Shown: one piece after another, positions 21,797-32,147 of the stretch
How the letters are laid out: each line of letters begins with the position of its first letter
Position numbering within the stretch: the stretch's first letter is position 1
Assembly (NCBI GenBank): GCA_036365455.1
Contig: JAWQUS010000017.1
Coordinates: 3,100,001 to 3,164,000, forward strand
DNA: 64,000 nucleotides
Origin: Macrosoma leucophasiata
Taxonomy: Eukaryota > Arthropoda > Insecta > Lepidoptera > Hedylidae
Direction: 5' to 3'
The notes under the pieces: model-generated
Databases searched by the model: none
What the model was told of the DNA's origin: nothing
The model's input: the letters and a program-made list of their open reading frames with translations, nothing else
Translations under genes and position numbers: made by a program

Positions 21797-22205
21797 AAAA
21801 AAAAAATTTAGAAATATATTTTTATTATTAGATTATGACATGTGTTTGTTTCGTGTATTTTTCGTGTGATCGTATTGTCGTTCTTGCTAGCAGGATCAGG
21901 CGTTGAAATGATAACTTAACGAAGATGGTATAAAAATGTATAATTTCCCTTTTTACAAATTACATTACAAAAAACGAGTAGTATAACGTCTAGGGGCTTG
22001 TAACGAGAGCGATTAATGTGCACTTTTTGAAATTTGTCGTTCATTAGTCGGCGCGAACGGAGACCGGTGACCGAGGAACCATTCGGACGTCGTTCATTCG
22101 TATAGCCGCGGTAACAACATGTATGTATGTCGAAAAAAAGTAATTTTTGATCCACCCCAGTCATGACGTCCTGTACTATTTGAACTAGATGAAACCATAT
22201 TATTG
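21797..22205. other. No recognisable feature
   Basis: A GC-richer patch near 22010-22110 falls in an 82-codon minus frame (21916-22164), but no motif is seen. Confidence 0.4.
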
Positions 22206-22810
22206 GAGTTTTGGCGGGAACCTTGAAGAAGGCGTGTGGTGCTCTTATTTTATTTTATTTTCTTGGTGTATTTTTGAGTTATATTATATAAAGTTGGTGG
22301 AATTTTGTTTGATATAGGTTTTTACAGTGCCCATGTATAGTGAAATAGAATAACAGTGCAAAAACATGGTCTTTCAGGTTACCTCCAAAACTTCATTGTA
22401 AATGTTCTGGTAAAGTAGAGATCGCTTTACACGAATTACTGACTATGACTGACATCACTTGACTGACATTAAAATAATTGATTGAATGAAACTGACCGAA
22501 AATATCGTTTTAGAGTTTTGGCGGGAACCTTGAAAGAGGCGTATGGTGCTCTTATTTTATATCATTTTGTTGGTGTATTTTTAAGTTTTATTGAATAAAG
22601 TTGGTAGCATTTTGTTTGATATAGGTTTATTACAGTGCCCGTGTATAGTGAAATAGAATAACAGAGCGAAAACCTGACCTTTCAGGTTGCCTACAAAATT
22701 TCATTGTAAATGTTCTGGTATAGTAGTCATCGCTTTACTCGAATAACTTGACTGTAACTCTCTTGACTGACATATAATACTTGATACTTGCATATTATAC
22801 TTGATATTAT
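22206..22810. repeat. Two-copy tandem repeat, period 307
   Basis: GAGTTTTGGCGGGAACCTTG starts at 22206 and 22513; the following 300 bases correspond with moderate divergence (GATATAGGTTTTTACAGTGC vs GATATAGGTTTATTACAGTG). No coding capacity. Confidence 0.85.
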
Positions 22811-23191
22811 ACTAGCTTTGACGCTGCTTAAATAAATACGAAATATCGTTTTACTTGACACTGGCAATATGCGGAACAGCGATGCCATTATATAAAGAAA
22901 AAAAATATTCGTATAAACAGTAAACAATAAGCCTACACATAATAGAAACACATCAATCTATTCAAACATCAATTCGTTTCAGTATAAAGCAAACAAACAG
23001 GGATAATGCAGCTTAAAGTCAGCGAAAGTTACAATTTGAAGTGAGTCGAATTGGAGTTATACTGTAGTTCGAGCGAAGTTAGCATCAGTAAGCCTTATGG
23101 TAAATTTACTTAGCTCTTTGTGTGTCAATTGGGCGGCTAGCGAATGGATTTTATTGTTGGAAGTTTTGTTTGTTGATTTGATATCTATATA
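22811..23191. other. Left flank of the LTR element
   Basis: Unassigned AT-rich DNA ending in TATATATA-like sequence, where the LTR retrotransposon is inserted. Confidence 0.5.
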
Positions 23192-23552
23192 TGTAAAGAA
23201 ATACTATTTCTTTCTTCGCACTCTGTGTGTTTACTTACCATGAAGTTTGGTTACAGTTTTTAACTTTTTAATTGTCTGATTTTAAAGAAGAAACGAATTC
23301 AGAATGTCAGATGACAGATTTAAATACGAGTTGATTGACAATTGGATAATCAATGAAAATTTTAATATTATATTATTTTATGTTTTAAAAGTGAAAGAAT
23401 AAACTTTCATTGTCGTTTCTTCTTTACAGGTTTGAGTTCATATTGTTTTATATTACCTAAATAAAATAGTCTCTGTATAAAAAAAACTAACAATAAATCT
23501 TCTTTACAGCAACACAAGGTTTATTTCTTTCATGTAGTAAAACAGACTTATA
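23192..23552 (+). repeat. 5' LTR
   Basis: Begins TGTAAAGAAATACTATTTC and ends ACAGACTTATA. It contains AAATAAA-type polyadenylation-like motifs and an insect initiator-like TCATTG at about 23407-23412 preceded by T/A-rich sequence. It differs from the 3' LTR by one C/T (GGTTACAG vs GGTTATAG). Confidence 0.95.
23409..23418 (+). promoter_or_regulatory. Putative transcript start and self-priming sequence in LTR
   Basis: ATTGTCGTTT lies at an insect initiator-like context (TTCATTG) and is the exact reverse complement of AAACGACAAT at 23553-23562, directly after the LTR. If transcription starts here, the 5' end of the RNA could anneal to the primer-binding position, as in Tf1-type self-priming. 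Start site and mechanism are inferred. Confidence 0.5.
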
Positions 23553-23562
23553 AAACGACAAT
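23553..23562 (+). promoter_or_regulatory. Atypical primer-binding site
   Basis: The ten bases after the 5' LTR, AAACGACAAT, do not begin with the TGG expected from a tRNA 3' CCA end. They are complementary to 23409-23418 in the LTR. The whole leader between LTR and gag start is only about 25 bases. Confidence 0.55.
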
Positions 23563-23577
23563 TTTGTTTATAAAAAG

Positions 23578-24714
23578 ATGCAAATGGAGCAGTTACGTTT
23601 TGAATTCACGATTTTACCGGCGAATGATGGAAAATCTAATATTTGTTGTGTAACCTCAATCACAACTAAAGATGAAAAAAAATTTGCTATACCAGAGGAA
23701 TTACAGTCTGTTGGATTTCACGAAGAATTAATTGAGACAGCCGTGTACAACAAAGTAAAAAATAGTTTAAAGAAAAGACATCAGACACGAAGAGTTTGGA
23801 TAACTATGACAGATAAATTACGAGAAATTTACATAGATGCTGATGGTAACTTACAATTTGGAGAACAATATCTGGAGGAAATTGAACATAGCCGAGCATC
23901 TGAAGAACAAATTAGAGATTCGAATTCATTGGAAGAAATGTTTACAAAGTTAATAGAAAATACAAATGATTTAAAAAAACAGAATCTGAAATATGTCGCA
24001 GAGAAGTTTGTGATTGAGAAATTTACGAGCAAAAACTCGAATGCAAGGCAATGGATTGACATTTTTGAGAGAGAATGTTCTCGCTTCGGTATTATGAAAG
24101 ATGAACAAAAAATTGAGATTCTCCGACTATTTATGGATAAAAGTTGTGTTGATTGGTACAGCTCAATGATTATAAAATTAACACTCAACTCAGAGTGGAT
24201 AGTTTGGAAAGAAAAGTTGTGTGAGTCATTTGCAAACCAAAACTGGAACCAAGTGACCTATGCATTGTTATTTAAATATAAGGATGGTTCATTAGTGGAC
24301 TATGCCATTAAAAAGGAAAAACTTTTATTGGACATGAGAAATTCAATTGATACAGGTACACTGGTGGATCTGATAGCGGTAGGTTTGCCAGGTTTTGTAT
24401 TAGAGAAGATAAATAGAGAAGCAATGAACGATATAGTATGTTTATTCAATGAGGTGAGAAAGTATGAACATTTGGTAAATAAAAATAAAAATGGAACGTA
24501 CAGAAAGTATGAAAATCAAAGGTTAAATATTACAAATGAAGGACGTTATCCATGCAAAATATGCGTAAAATTAAATAAAGGGGTTCGCTATCATTCCGAA
24601 GTTACATGCTGGTTTAAAGATAGAGAAGATGATAAATTAAATAAAAGATATATTAAACATGTAAATAATTCAGTGATTGAAGCAGAGTTAAATGAAACAG
24701 AACAAAAAAACTAG
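23578..24714 (+). CDS. gag: Gag protein of Gypsy-type retrotransposon
   Basis: 378 codons, ATG 25 bases after the LTR. It would form the particle shell and bind the element's RNA. The central region around residues 155-300 (QWIDIFERECSRF, WYSSMI, VWKEKLCESF) has the helical retrotransposon-gag pattern. Near the C-terminus a modified zinc knuckle is visible: C326, C329, H339, C344 (C-x2-C-x9-H-x4-C, with a longer middle spacing than the usual C-x2-C-x4-H-x4-C). The C-terminus is lysine-rich. The stop TAG at 24712 follows a slippery heptamer, so part of the ribosomes should continue into pol. No disabling change is seen. The minus-strand frame 23829-24188 is a shadow. Confidence 0.9.
   Translation: MQMEQLRFEFTILPANDGKSNICCVTSITTKDEKKFAIPEELQSVGFHEELIETAVYNKVKNSLKKRHQTRRVWITMTDKLREIYIDADGNLQFGEQYLEEIEHSRASEEQIRDSNSLEEMFTKLIENTNDLKKQNLKYVAEKFVIEKFTSKNSNARQWIDIFERECSRFGIMKDEQKIEILRLFMDKSCVDWYSSMIIKLTLNSEWIVWKEKLCESFANQNWNQVTYALLFKYKDGSLVDYAIKKEKLLLDMRNSIDTGTLVDLIAVGLPGFVLEKINREAMNDIVCLFNEVRKYEHLVNKNKNGTYRKYENQRLNITNEGRYPCKICVKLNKGVRYHSEVTCWFKDREDDKLNKRYIKHVNNSVIEAELNETEQKN
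24705..24711 (+). promoter_or_regulatory. -1 ribosomal frameshift site
   Basis: A AAA AAC, phased to the gag frame, with the gag stop TAG immediately after. A -1 slip leads into CTA GTA GTG ACA of the pol frame. Just downstream, AGTAGT (24713-24718) can pair with ACTACT (about 24741-24746), a possible but weak stimulatory stem. Heptamer is seen directly; use is inferred. Confidence 0.8.
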
Positions 24715-27700
24715 TAGTGACACCATTAATTAAGATCAAACTACTGTTAAATAATAAATTAGAAATTTATGGAGTTTACGATTCAGGTTCAAATGTATCT
24801 CTAATTAATTCCAAATTACTAAAACTAAATACGAAAGGACATAACTCGAATGAAGAAAATATAGTAACAATTAATGGTGTCCAAAAAACAAGTGGTTTGA
24901 CAAATTTAAAAATAAAAATTTTTGAAATAGAAGAAAATGTGGATGTGTACATCATTGACGAACACAAATTCAGATATGACTTCTTAATAGGATTAGATAT
25001 GATAAAGAAATACAAGCTAGTACAAAATGAGGAGTTAGAAATAACTCAGAAACAATACTTACATGAAAAGAATAGTAAAAAAATGGAGAAAAAGATAGAC
25101 GAAGGTGAAAATGAAGGTAATAAATATGAAAACGAAAACAAAATTAATTTTAATGAACATATCAAAGAAGAGGAATTTGAAATAAAGGTTGGTCGTTTAG
25201 ATGATGATAAAAGGGAAGAAATAAATAAGCTAATACAACAATATCAATCAGTTTTTGCCAAAAACAAGTATGACGTGGGAATGGTTAAAGGATATGAAGC
25301 AAGAATAGATTTATTAATGGATAAATACTGCAGCAAGAGGCCATACAGATGCACTATAGAAGACAAAAAAGAGATAGCAGAACAAATAGCCGAATTATTG
25401 GATAATGCGCTTATAGAAGAATCTTATAGTCCATTCGCAGCACCAGTAACTTTGACATTTAAAAAGGAAGAAAATAAAAAATCAAGGCTCTGTATAGACT
25501 TCAGGGATTTAAATAAAATTGTAGTTCCTCAGGCTCAACCCTTCCCATTAATTGACGATTTAATGACAAAAACAAGAAATTGCAAATTTTTTACAAGCTT
25601 AGACGTTAATTCAGCTTTTTGGTCTATACCTCTACGAGTAGAGGACAGGAAGAAGACAGGGTTTGTAACTCAAGAGGGACACTTTCAATGGACTTGCCTA
25701 CCATTTGGTTTGAAGACTGCTCCAGCAATATTTCAAAGAATATTGTGTAACATACTTAGAAAATATAAACTAACCGATTTTGCTGTTAATTATATAGATG
25801 ACATCCTGATATTTTCAAACTCATTTGATGAACACATAAGTCACTTGAAACAGTTACTAGAAGCAATTCAAACGGAAGGATTTCGACTAAAATTTATAAA
25901 ATGTACATTTGCATCAGATTCGGTAAAATACCTGGGACATATCATTCAATATAATTCTATCCAACCACTGAAGGACAATCTCATTTCGATAAAAGAATTT
26001 CCAGTACCAAAAACCCAGAAGAATATTCGACAATTTTTGGGAAAAGTAAACTTTTACCATAAATATATACCAAGGAGCGCAATAATTCTTGACCCATTAC
26101 ATAATTTGCTAAGAAAAAATCAAAAGTTTGTTTGGTCTGAAGAATGTCAAAATGCGTTTGAAAAAATAAAGAGTCTCTTGTGTTCACAGCCAATACTAGA
26201 AATTTATGATCAAAATCTACCAATAAATATTTATACTGATGGTTCTCTGCTGGGTGTTGGAGCAATTTTAAAACAAGTACAACTAGATGGTAAAGAAAAA
26301 CCAGTAGCCTATTTTTCAAAAAAACTGAATGGAGCGCAAAAGAAGAAAAAGGCAATATATTTAGAATGCTTAGCTATTAAAGAAGCACTAAGATATTGGC
26401 AGTACTGGCTGATAGGTAAATCGTTTACAGTCTACACAGACCATAAACCATTAGAAAACATGAACTTAAAAGCTAGAACAGACGAAGAACTAGGTGATTT
26501 GACTTATTACCTTTCACAATATGATTTTAAAATCAAATATTCCCCTGGAAAAGATAATTTAGAAGCGGACTGTTTAAGTCGGAATCCTGTATTAGAACCA
26601 GAGGATAATCTAGAAGAACAACTGAAAGTTGTGAACTTAATTACATTAGAAGATATTGTAATAGATCAGAATCAAAATAAAGAAATACAGAGAAACAATA
26701 ATAAAATAATCAAAAAACACAATTTATACTTCAAAAGAATTAGGAACAAAGAGAAAATAATAATAACAGAAGAATTCAGTATTAAATTTATAAAGCGAAT
26801 ACATGAAGATCTATGTCACATTGGAGTGGGACAAATGCTAAAGACTATTAGTTCACTGTACGCAACAAAAAATTTAACGAAAAATATTAAAAATGTTTGT
26901 AGGAATTGTGAAATTTGCATAAAAAACAAAACAAGAGGACAACACAAATATGGATTAATGTCATATTTAGGCCCAGCGACAAGACCCTTTGAAATAGTAT
27001 CAATAGACACAATTGGAGGTTTTGGTGGTTCTAGATCAACCAAGAAATACATACATCTTTTAGTGGACCACTTCACTAGATATGCATTTATTATAACATC
27101 AAAAACCCAGGGTGCACATGACTTTATAAAGCTAATAAATAAGGTCGCTGAAACCGAAGAGATTGGGATGCTCCTTACCGACCAGTATCCTGGAATAAAC
27201 TCTAAAGAATTCAAGAAATTCCTTACTGACAAACAAATAACAATAATTTTTACAGCAGTGAATGCACCGTTTTCTAATGGCCTAAATGAAAGGTTGAATC
27301 AAACGATAGTTAACAAAATTAGATGCAAAATCAATGAAGAAGGAGAAAACAGAGCGTGGACTACAATAGCACATGAATGTGTAGAAAAATACAATCAGAC
27401 TAACCACTCAGTAACTGGCTATGCACCATGTTATTTGCTATACGGAACAGATGTTAAAGTTTTACCAAAAGAACTACAACAAGGAGGTATAAATAGTGAC
27501 TGGATCGAAGATAAGAAAACAGCGCTTAATAATACCATGAAATCACATTACTATAACAAAATGAGGTATGATAGGAATAGAAAACAAAGAGAATTCAGTG
27601 TGGGAGATCTAGTATATATAGAAAATGGGAATAAACTAAATAGGAAAAAGCTAGATGAATTGAGAATTGGACCATATAGAATAATTAAAAAGAAATCTAA

Positions 27701-27827
27701 TACAATTTACGAGATAGATACAGGACATAGAAAAACAGAGTCAAATCTTTTTCATATCACAAAACTAATTCCAGTACAGATAACAGAGGATGAGAATGTG
27801 CAAGTATCAAATGGAGAACTGGAGTGA
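24711..27827 (+). CDS. pol: Pol polyprotein (protease, RT, RNase H, integrase)
   Basis: About 1036 codons open from the frameshift site; no ATG is needed and the frame begins GTG at 24717 if read alone. Numbering from there: aspartic protease DSG at 22-24; reverse transcriptase with D296 (SLDVNSAF) and YIDD at 359-362; RNase H with TDGS at 507-510 and YTDHKPLE near 573; integrase zinc domain H696, H701, C728, C731; integrase core D764, D822, E858 (35 residues between the last two); GPY motif at 985-987. No chromodomain follows. All key residues are present, so the protein looks active. The minus-strand frames within it are shadows. Together with gag it provides a complete cycle for cytoplasmic reverse transcription and nuclear integration. 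Confidence 0.95.
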   Translation, partial: LVVTPLIKIKLLLNNKLEIYGVYDSGSNVSLINSKLLKLNTKGHNSNEENIVTINGVQKTSGLTNLKIKIFEIEENVDVYIIDEHKFRYDFLIGLDMIKKYKLVQNEELEITQKQYLHEKNSKKMEKKIDEGENEGNKYENENKINFNEHIKEEEFEIKVGRLDDDKREEINKLIQQYQSVFAKNKYDVGMVKGYEARIDLLMDKYCSKRPYRCTIEDKKEIAEQIAELLDNALIEESYSPFAAPVTLTFKKEENKKSRLCIDFRDLNKIVVPQAQPFPLIDDLMTKTRNCKFFTSLDVNSAFWSIPLRVEDRKKTGFVTQEGHFQWTCLPFGLKTAPAIFQRILCNILRKYKLTDFAVNYIDDILIFSNSFDEHISHLKQLLEAIQTEGFRLKFIKCTFASDSVKYLGHIIQYNSIQPLKDNLISIKEFPVPKTQKNIRQFLGKVNFYHKYIPRSAIILDPLHNLLRKNQKFVWSEECQNAFEKIKSLLCSQPILEIYDQNLPINIYTDGSLLGVGAILKQVQLDGKEKPVAYFSKKLNGAQKKKKAIYLECLAIKEALRYWQYWLIGKSFTVYTDHKPLENMNLKARTDEELGDLTYYLSQYDFKIKYSPGKDNLEADCLSRNPVLEPEDNLEEQLKVVNLITLEDIVIDQNQNKEIQRNNNKIIKKHNLYFKRIRNKEKIIITEEFSIKFIKRIHEDLCHIGVGQMLKTISSLYATKNLTKNIKNVCRNCEICIKNKTRGQHKYGLMSYLGPATRPFEIVSIDTIGGFGGSRSTKKYIHLLVDHFTRYAFIITSKTQGAHDFIKLINKVAETEEIGMLLTDQYPGINSKEFKKFLTDKQITIIFTAVNAPFSNGLNERLNQTIVNKIRCKINEEGENRAWTTIAHECVEKYNQTNHSVTGYAPCYLLYGTDVKVLPKELQQGGINSDWIEDKKTALNNTMKSHYYNKMRYDRNRKQREFSVGDLVYIENGNKLNRKKLDELRIGPYRIIKKKSNTIYEIDTGHRKTESNLFHITKLIPVQITEDENVQVSNGELE

Positions 27828-27855
27828 AAATTCACGGGTGAATTTTCTTCCCCAT

Positions 27856-27864
27856 GGGGGGAGA
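27856..27864 (+). promoter_or_regulatory. Polypurine tract
   Basis: GGGGGGAGA immediately before the 3' LTR; primer for plus-strand DNA synthesis in LTR retrotransposons. Confidence 0.9.
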
Positions 27865-28225
27865 TGTAAAGAAATACTATTTCTTTCTTCGCACTCTGTG
27901 TGTTTACTTACCATGAAGTTTGGTTATAGTTTTTAACTTTTTAATTGTCTGATTTTAAAGAAGAAACGAATTCAGAATGTCAGATGACAGATTTAAATAC
28001 GAGTTGATTGACAATTGGATAATCAATGAAAATTTTAATATTATATTATTTTATGTTTTAAAAGTGAAAGAATAAACTTTCATTGTCGTTTCTTCTTTAC
28101 AGGTTTGAGTTCATATTGTTTTATATTACCTAAATAAAATAGTCTCTGTATAAAAAAAACTAACAATAAATCTTCTTTACAGCAACACAAGGTTTATTTC
28201 TTTCATGTAGTAAAACAGACTTATA
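27865..28225 (+). repeat. 3' LTR
   Basis: Same length as the 5' LTR with one substitution noticed. Followed by TATATATAAAAATC of the target repeat. Confidence 0.95.
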
Positions 28226-28668
28226 TATATATAAAAATCAATAGCTGTTTGTCAGCCTCGCTAAAATTCGAGAACGGCTGGACCGTTTTTGGTTTTGAAT
28301 GATTTTTGGAAGTCCAGGAAAGGCTTAAAAGGTAAGAACATGTGAAGAAATTGAAGGGAAATAATAAAAACCACAATTTTATTTTTCCACACCAATAGTC
28401 CGTAGGTATCTACTCGTATCAAACCTTTTACACATTATTTCATTGTGAGGTATTACGAATTTTGCCGGGTCAGCTAGTACATATAAAAATCAATTGCTGT
28501 TCGTTAGTCTCGCTAAAACTTGAGAACGAATGGACCGATTTGGCTAATTTTGGTTTTGAATAGTTTTTGGAAGTCCAGGGAAGAAAATGTGAAGAAATTG
28601 TGAAGGAAATAGTAAAAACAATATATTTAATTCTGAGGCAATACAAAGTTTCCCGGATTAGCTAGTCG
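28226..28668 (+). repeat. Two adjacent copies of an unclassified lepidopteran repeat
   Basis: ATAAAAATCAATAGCTGTTT starts the first and ATAAAAATCAATTGCTGTTC (28485) the second; both contain GAACG-CTGGACCG-TTT and TTTTTGGAAGTCCAGG, and both end GG-T(C/T)AGCTAGT. The LTR element is inserted into the TATA run in front of the first copy. Confidence 0.7.
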
Positions 28669-28794
28669 TTTTATTATTTTACGAATATAATTTTACACGT
28701 TGACATTTTAGTGGTTGTTTGTAAAATGATTTGCTGTTGGTGGGACAGTTGATCTATATTTTTTTAAAGTGATGTCGTATCACTGAGACAGTAA

Positions 28795-28909
28795 CTTAGG
28801 ACTGCATTTTGACCTGTAGTGTTTGTGTAGATGTCTATAGGCTGCAGTTCATCACTTAACACTATGTGAGCTGCATGATTGTTTGGCACCTTCGATAAAT
28901 AAAAAAAAT
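28795..28909 (+). mobile_element. SINE-A 3' fragment
   Basis: ACTGCATTTTGACCTGTAGT to the A run; the 5' two thirds are missing. Confidence 0.7.
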
Positions 28910-29565
28910 GTACTAGTAAATTTATCTGTATTTTTATCCTATGTACTCATAATTAGTTTGAATATTTAACATTATTTTTTTCATATTTCATTTAGTGATT
29001 GACAGACAGTTTTACCTTTTAGGTACGGAACCCTGTACACTGTACAGAAATTAAAGCTATGATACAGATGTCACAAACAAAACCAAGCAGTTAGTTAACA
29101 AATTAGTTTTGGTTTATTGTTACTTCAATGGACCACAAAATCACAAGCAAGCTTTAGGTTACCCGATGGGAACATAACCAAAAAATATTGTCGTTCTCTG
29201 AAATTTGCGGGTTTAAAAAATGGATGGTAACGAGCGCGTTATGACCCATTTTTCATCTTAGCTAAGCAATATATTTTAATGAAAGTAAATTAGAGTTGTT
29301 TGACGACAAAATGTTGGTAAATGTTCAAGTATTTTATATTGTAGGTTGTCAATACGTTTTATTCTTTATAAAAACCTTAAACAAACTATCTTAAAATAAA
29401 TAAAGCAGTTATGCATCAAAAAAATCCACATCGCCATCGTACTGCGGCAAAGTTCCCAGTTCCCGTTTTATTCCAGTTTTGTTTTTTATATTAGTTTAAA
29501 GATTGTTCGCATAGAAGTGAAAATGGGCATAAAACCACATCGTAATGTATGGTCCCGTTATAGCA
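28910..29565. other. No recognisable feature
   Basis: AT-rich; TTAGGTACGGAACCCTG near 29020 resembles the start of a dispersed repeat also hinted at 47085, otherwise nothing. Confidence 0.45.
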
Positions 29566-29837
29566 TTTTTTTATGTAATGGAAGTGGCAAACAAGCATGC
29601 ATTTCACATTGATGTTAAGCTATAGACACTGACACAAAGACCAAGGTCAAAATGGAGATGCGTTACCACTCCAGAGGCCGAAGGTGTTATGCCTCTGTGC
29701 CGGAAATTACAGGGCCGTACATTAGCACCTGATCGGAACACGATATTGCTGAACACTACCATTTAGCGGCAAGTATCTTAAGTAATGCGGTGGTGCCTAT
29801 GCCCGCGAGCTCTATCACTGGAGCTCTACCGCCAGTG
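29566..29837 (-). mobile_element. SINE-A copy
   Basis: Reverse-strand copy with a small deletion (the GTGATGACTGCAG block is lost). Ends GAGCTCTACCGCCAGTG. The minus frame 29756-29959 is not a gene. Confidence 0.85.
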
Positions 29838-30180
29838 AAAGTTAAGGTCAAAGTGTTAAAGTTAAAGTCCATCCATTCTCCAACAGGTTTATGTTTGTTA
29901 AGAATAGAGAAGGATGTACAATTTAACATTAACTTTAACAAATATTTTGGTGCAACCAAACCTTAGACTCGTCGGGTGGCAACACATCTAATAATAATTT
30001 TGATGTTCTGATTTTAGCGATGGACTCCTAAACTACTAAACCTATTCAATCAAACTCTGCACCGTGTGCAGTTTAATCCGACTGGATAGAAAGGATAGTT
30101 GATATCTTAATTTATAGTCGCAATATGTAGTACCTAAATTGCACCCGAGCGAATCCGGTGCGGGCCGCTAGTAGATTTAT
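29838..30180 (+). repeat. Two unclassified dispersed repeats
   Basis: 29870-29975 carries TTTAACAAATATTTTGGTGC, related to 13440-13490. About 30000-30165 has CGGTGCGGGCCGCTAGTAG and the general layout of repeat J-like elements. No coding. Confidence 0.45.
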
Positions 30181-30224
30181 ATAAAAAAAGTAAGGCAGAG
30201 ACGTCACGACTCCAGCACCCAATA

Positions 30225-30304
30225 TTGAAGAGAATTCTTTCGCTAGTGTAGTCATCCAACTGAAAAATGACGGTCAAACCATTCCAATACGGCTGTAGTG
30301 CAAC
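30225..30304 (+). mobile_element. SINE-C 5' fragment
   Basis: AGAATTCTTTCGCTAGTGTA, then TGACGGTCAAACCATTCCAA and CGGCTGTAGTG match the head of SINE-C at 34735 and 56045. Confidence 0.65.
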
Positions 30305-30441
30305 ATACACTCAACAAGAAAAAAATAACTAATAAATCATGTCAAAAATAAAATTATACAAAATGTAAACGTTCTATGCCAAGCAAAATTAAATCCATAC
30401 GATCTCATAATAATATGTGAAAAATATCAGACAATCTACGT

Positions 30442-31578
30442 TAGATTGTAAAACGTTATCCCTCAGGTCTTGGATAATAGCACCCCATCAGCTGGAACGC
30501 CATCGGAGGGCAATTCCGACGATAGACGAAGCTACTAAATGGGTGCTCGTCTCCTGCAATTTCATTTGAAAGGGGATAATTTATCTGTTGGCGGATAGAG
30601 TAATCTTGTGTGTTACAATGTATGCGAGTGTGATTTTCTATTGTTGGATATAACGCTTTCCATTTCATGACTTTTCTGATTAAATGCGCAATCCTAAAAT
30701 GAATTCTTATGTTATTGGAGTCTTGTTAGATATTTTAGAATGTTTTAGTCAAGTGGAAAGAATTTCATCGTTATCTGTGGGTCTGCCCGTGACCACGGTA
30801 GCTGTAAGGCGACCGAAACGTCTAGTATAAGAAGAAGTTGCGAGTGTTGTATACGCGAGAATATCCGCAAATATAATTTCTACTGTAATACTTGTTAATA
30901 TTGTAAAACGTTATCCCTCAGGTCTTGGATAATAGCACCCCATCAGCTGGAACGCCATCGGAGGGCAATTCCGACGATAGACGAAGCTACTAAATGGGTG
31001 CTCGTCTCCTGCAATTGCATCTGAAAGAGGATAATTAATCAGTTGGCGGATAGAGTAATCTTGTGTGTTACAATGTATGCGAGTGTGATTTTCTATTGTT
31101 GGATATAACGCTTTCCATTTCATGACTTTTCTGATTAAATGCGCAATCCTAAAATGAATTCTTATGTTATTGGAGTCTTGTTAGATATTTTAGAATGTTT
31201 TAGTCAAGTGGAAAGAATTTCATCGTTATCTGTGGGTCTGCCCGTGACCACGGTAGCTGTAAGGCGACCGAAACGTCTAGTATAAGAAGAAGTTGCGAGT
31301 GTTGTATACGCGAGAATATCCGCAAATATAATTTCTACTGTTAAACTTGTTAATATTGTATAATGTTATCCCTCAGGTCTTGGATAATAGCACCCTATCA
31401 GCTGGAACGCCATTGGAGGGCAATTCCGACGATAGACGAAACTACTAAATGGGTGCTCGTCTCCTGCAATTTCATCTGAAAGAGGATAATTTATCTGTTG
31501 GCGGATAGAGTAATCTCGTGTGTTACGAAGTATACGAGTGTGATTTTCTATTGTTGGATATAAGGCTTTCCGTTTCAC
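30442..31578. repeat. Tandem array, 455-bp unit, 2.5 copies
   Basis: Units start at 30442, 30897 and 31352; the third is cut at about 31578. Each unit contains CCCTCAGGTCTTGGATAATA on one side and CGACCGAAACGTCTAGTATA on the other. A minus-strand frame of 70 codons beginning MKWKALYPTIENH and ending YYPRPEG occurs once per unit (30456-30668, 30911-31123, 31366-31578). The GAAACGTC motif and tandem arrangement recall termini of Penelope-like elements, but this is inference. Confidence 0.85.
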
Positions 31579-32147
31579 GAATGTATTTTATACTTGCTGC
31601 TAGTTGGGTTATTTCTTGTTTTAAAATACATGGGCAAGAGTTTCAATAGCACCTATGAACTACAAATGTGTTGAATGAGTTTTATTAACGAACTGTCTAA
31701 GTATGGTCAGATTCCCGGGCAATAAATACTATTAGGATGAATACCACATTTGGAGTTTGTTGGTGTGGTTAAAGTCAATATGTCAATATGCTCGCCATCT
31801 ATAACATGGGACAAAACCTCGGAGCTCCATTTAATTGAAATACATTTAGTTTAAAATTCTATATTAAAGTAAGGCTCCCGTAAACTCGAGCATAAGAGTG
31901 ACATCTATGAAAGATGTCATTATATCAGAAATAGAAACACTGAACGGTCATATAAACATAGGCTGGATGAAGACTGACGGGATGTCGCGCGCCTATTCTA
32001 TGAACACAATTTCATTGTTAAGGTAACTTCATACTACTTGCATTTTTTAAGTTTATTGGCTAAAAACTTCTTGATCTGTTCGTTGTTTTGTTGCAGGGGA
32101 TACTTGCATGTGTATTCCCCGACCTGGCGGCCTTACCTGGTACTCCG
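31579..32147. other. No recognisable feature
   Basis: AT-rich; no family match. Confidence 0.45.

Larger units (their letters stand above)
23192..28225 (+). mobile_element. Intact Ty3/Gypsy-type LTR retrotransposon
   Basis: About 5.03 kb: 361-bp 5' LTR, 27-bp leader, gag, pol in the -1 frame, G-rich polypurine tract, 361-bp 3' LTR. I count one difference between the LTRs, both frames are open, and all catalytic motifs are present, so the insertion is recent. There is no env frame. The target is a TATA-rich microsatellite, so the short target duplication (TATA) and the last two LTR bases are ambiguous. Order protease-RT-RNaseH-integrase places it in Ty3/Gypsy (Metaviridae). Confidence 0.95.

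Noticed and set aside
30456..31578. Three 70-codon frames (MKWKALYPTIENH...) as a small gene family
   Set aside because: Differences between copies include charge and size changes without a clear preference for silent sites, and the frames are tied to a tandem repeat unit; no known domain.
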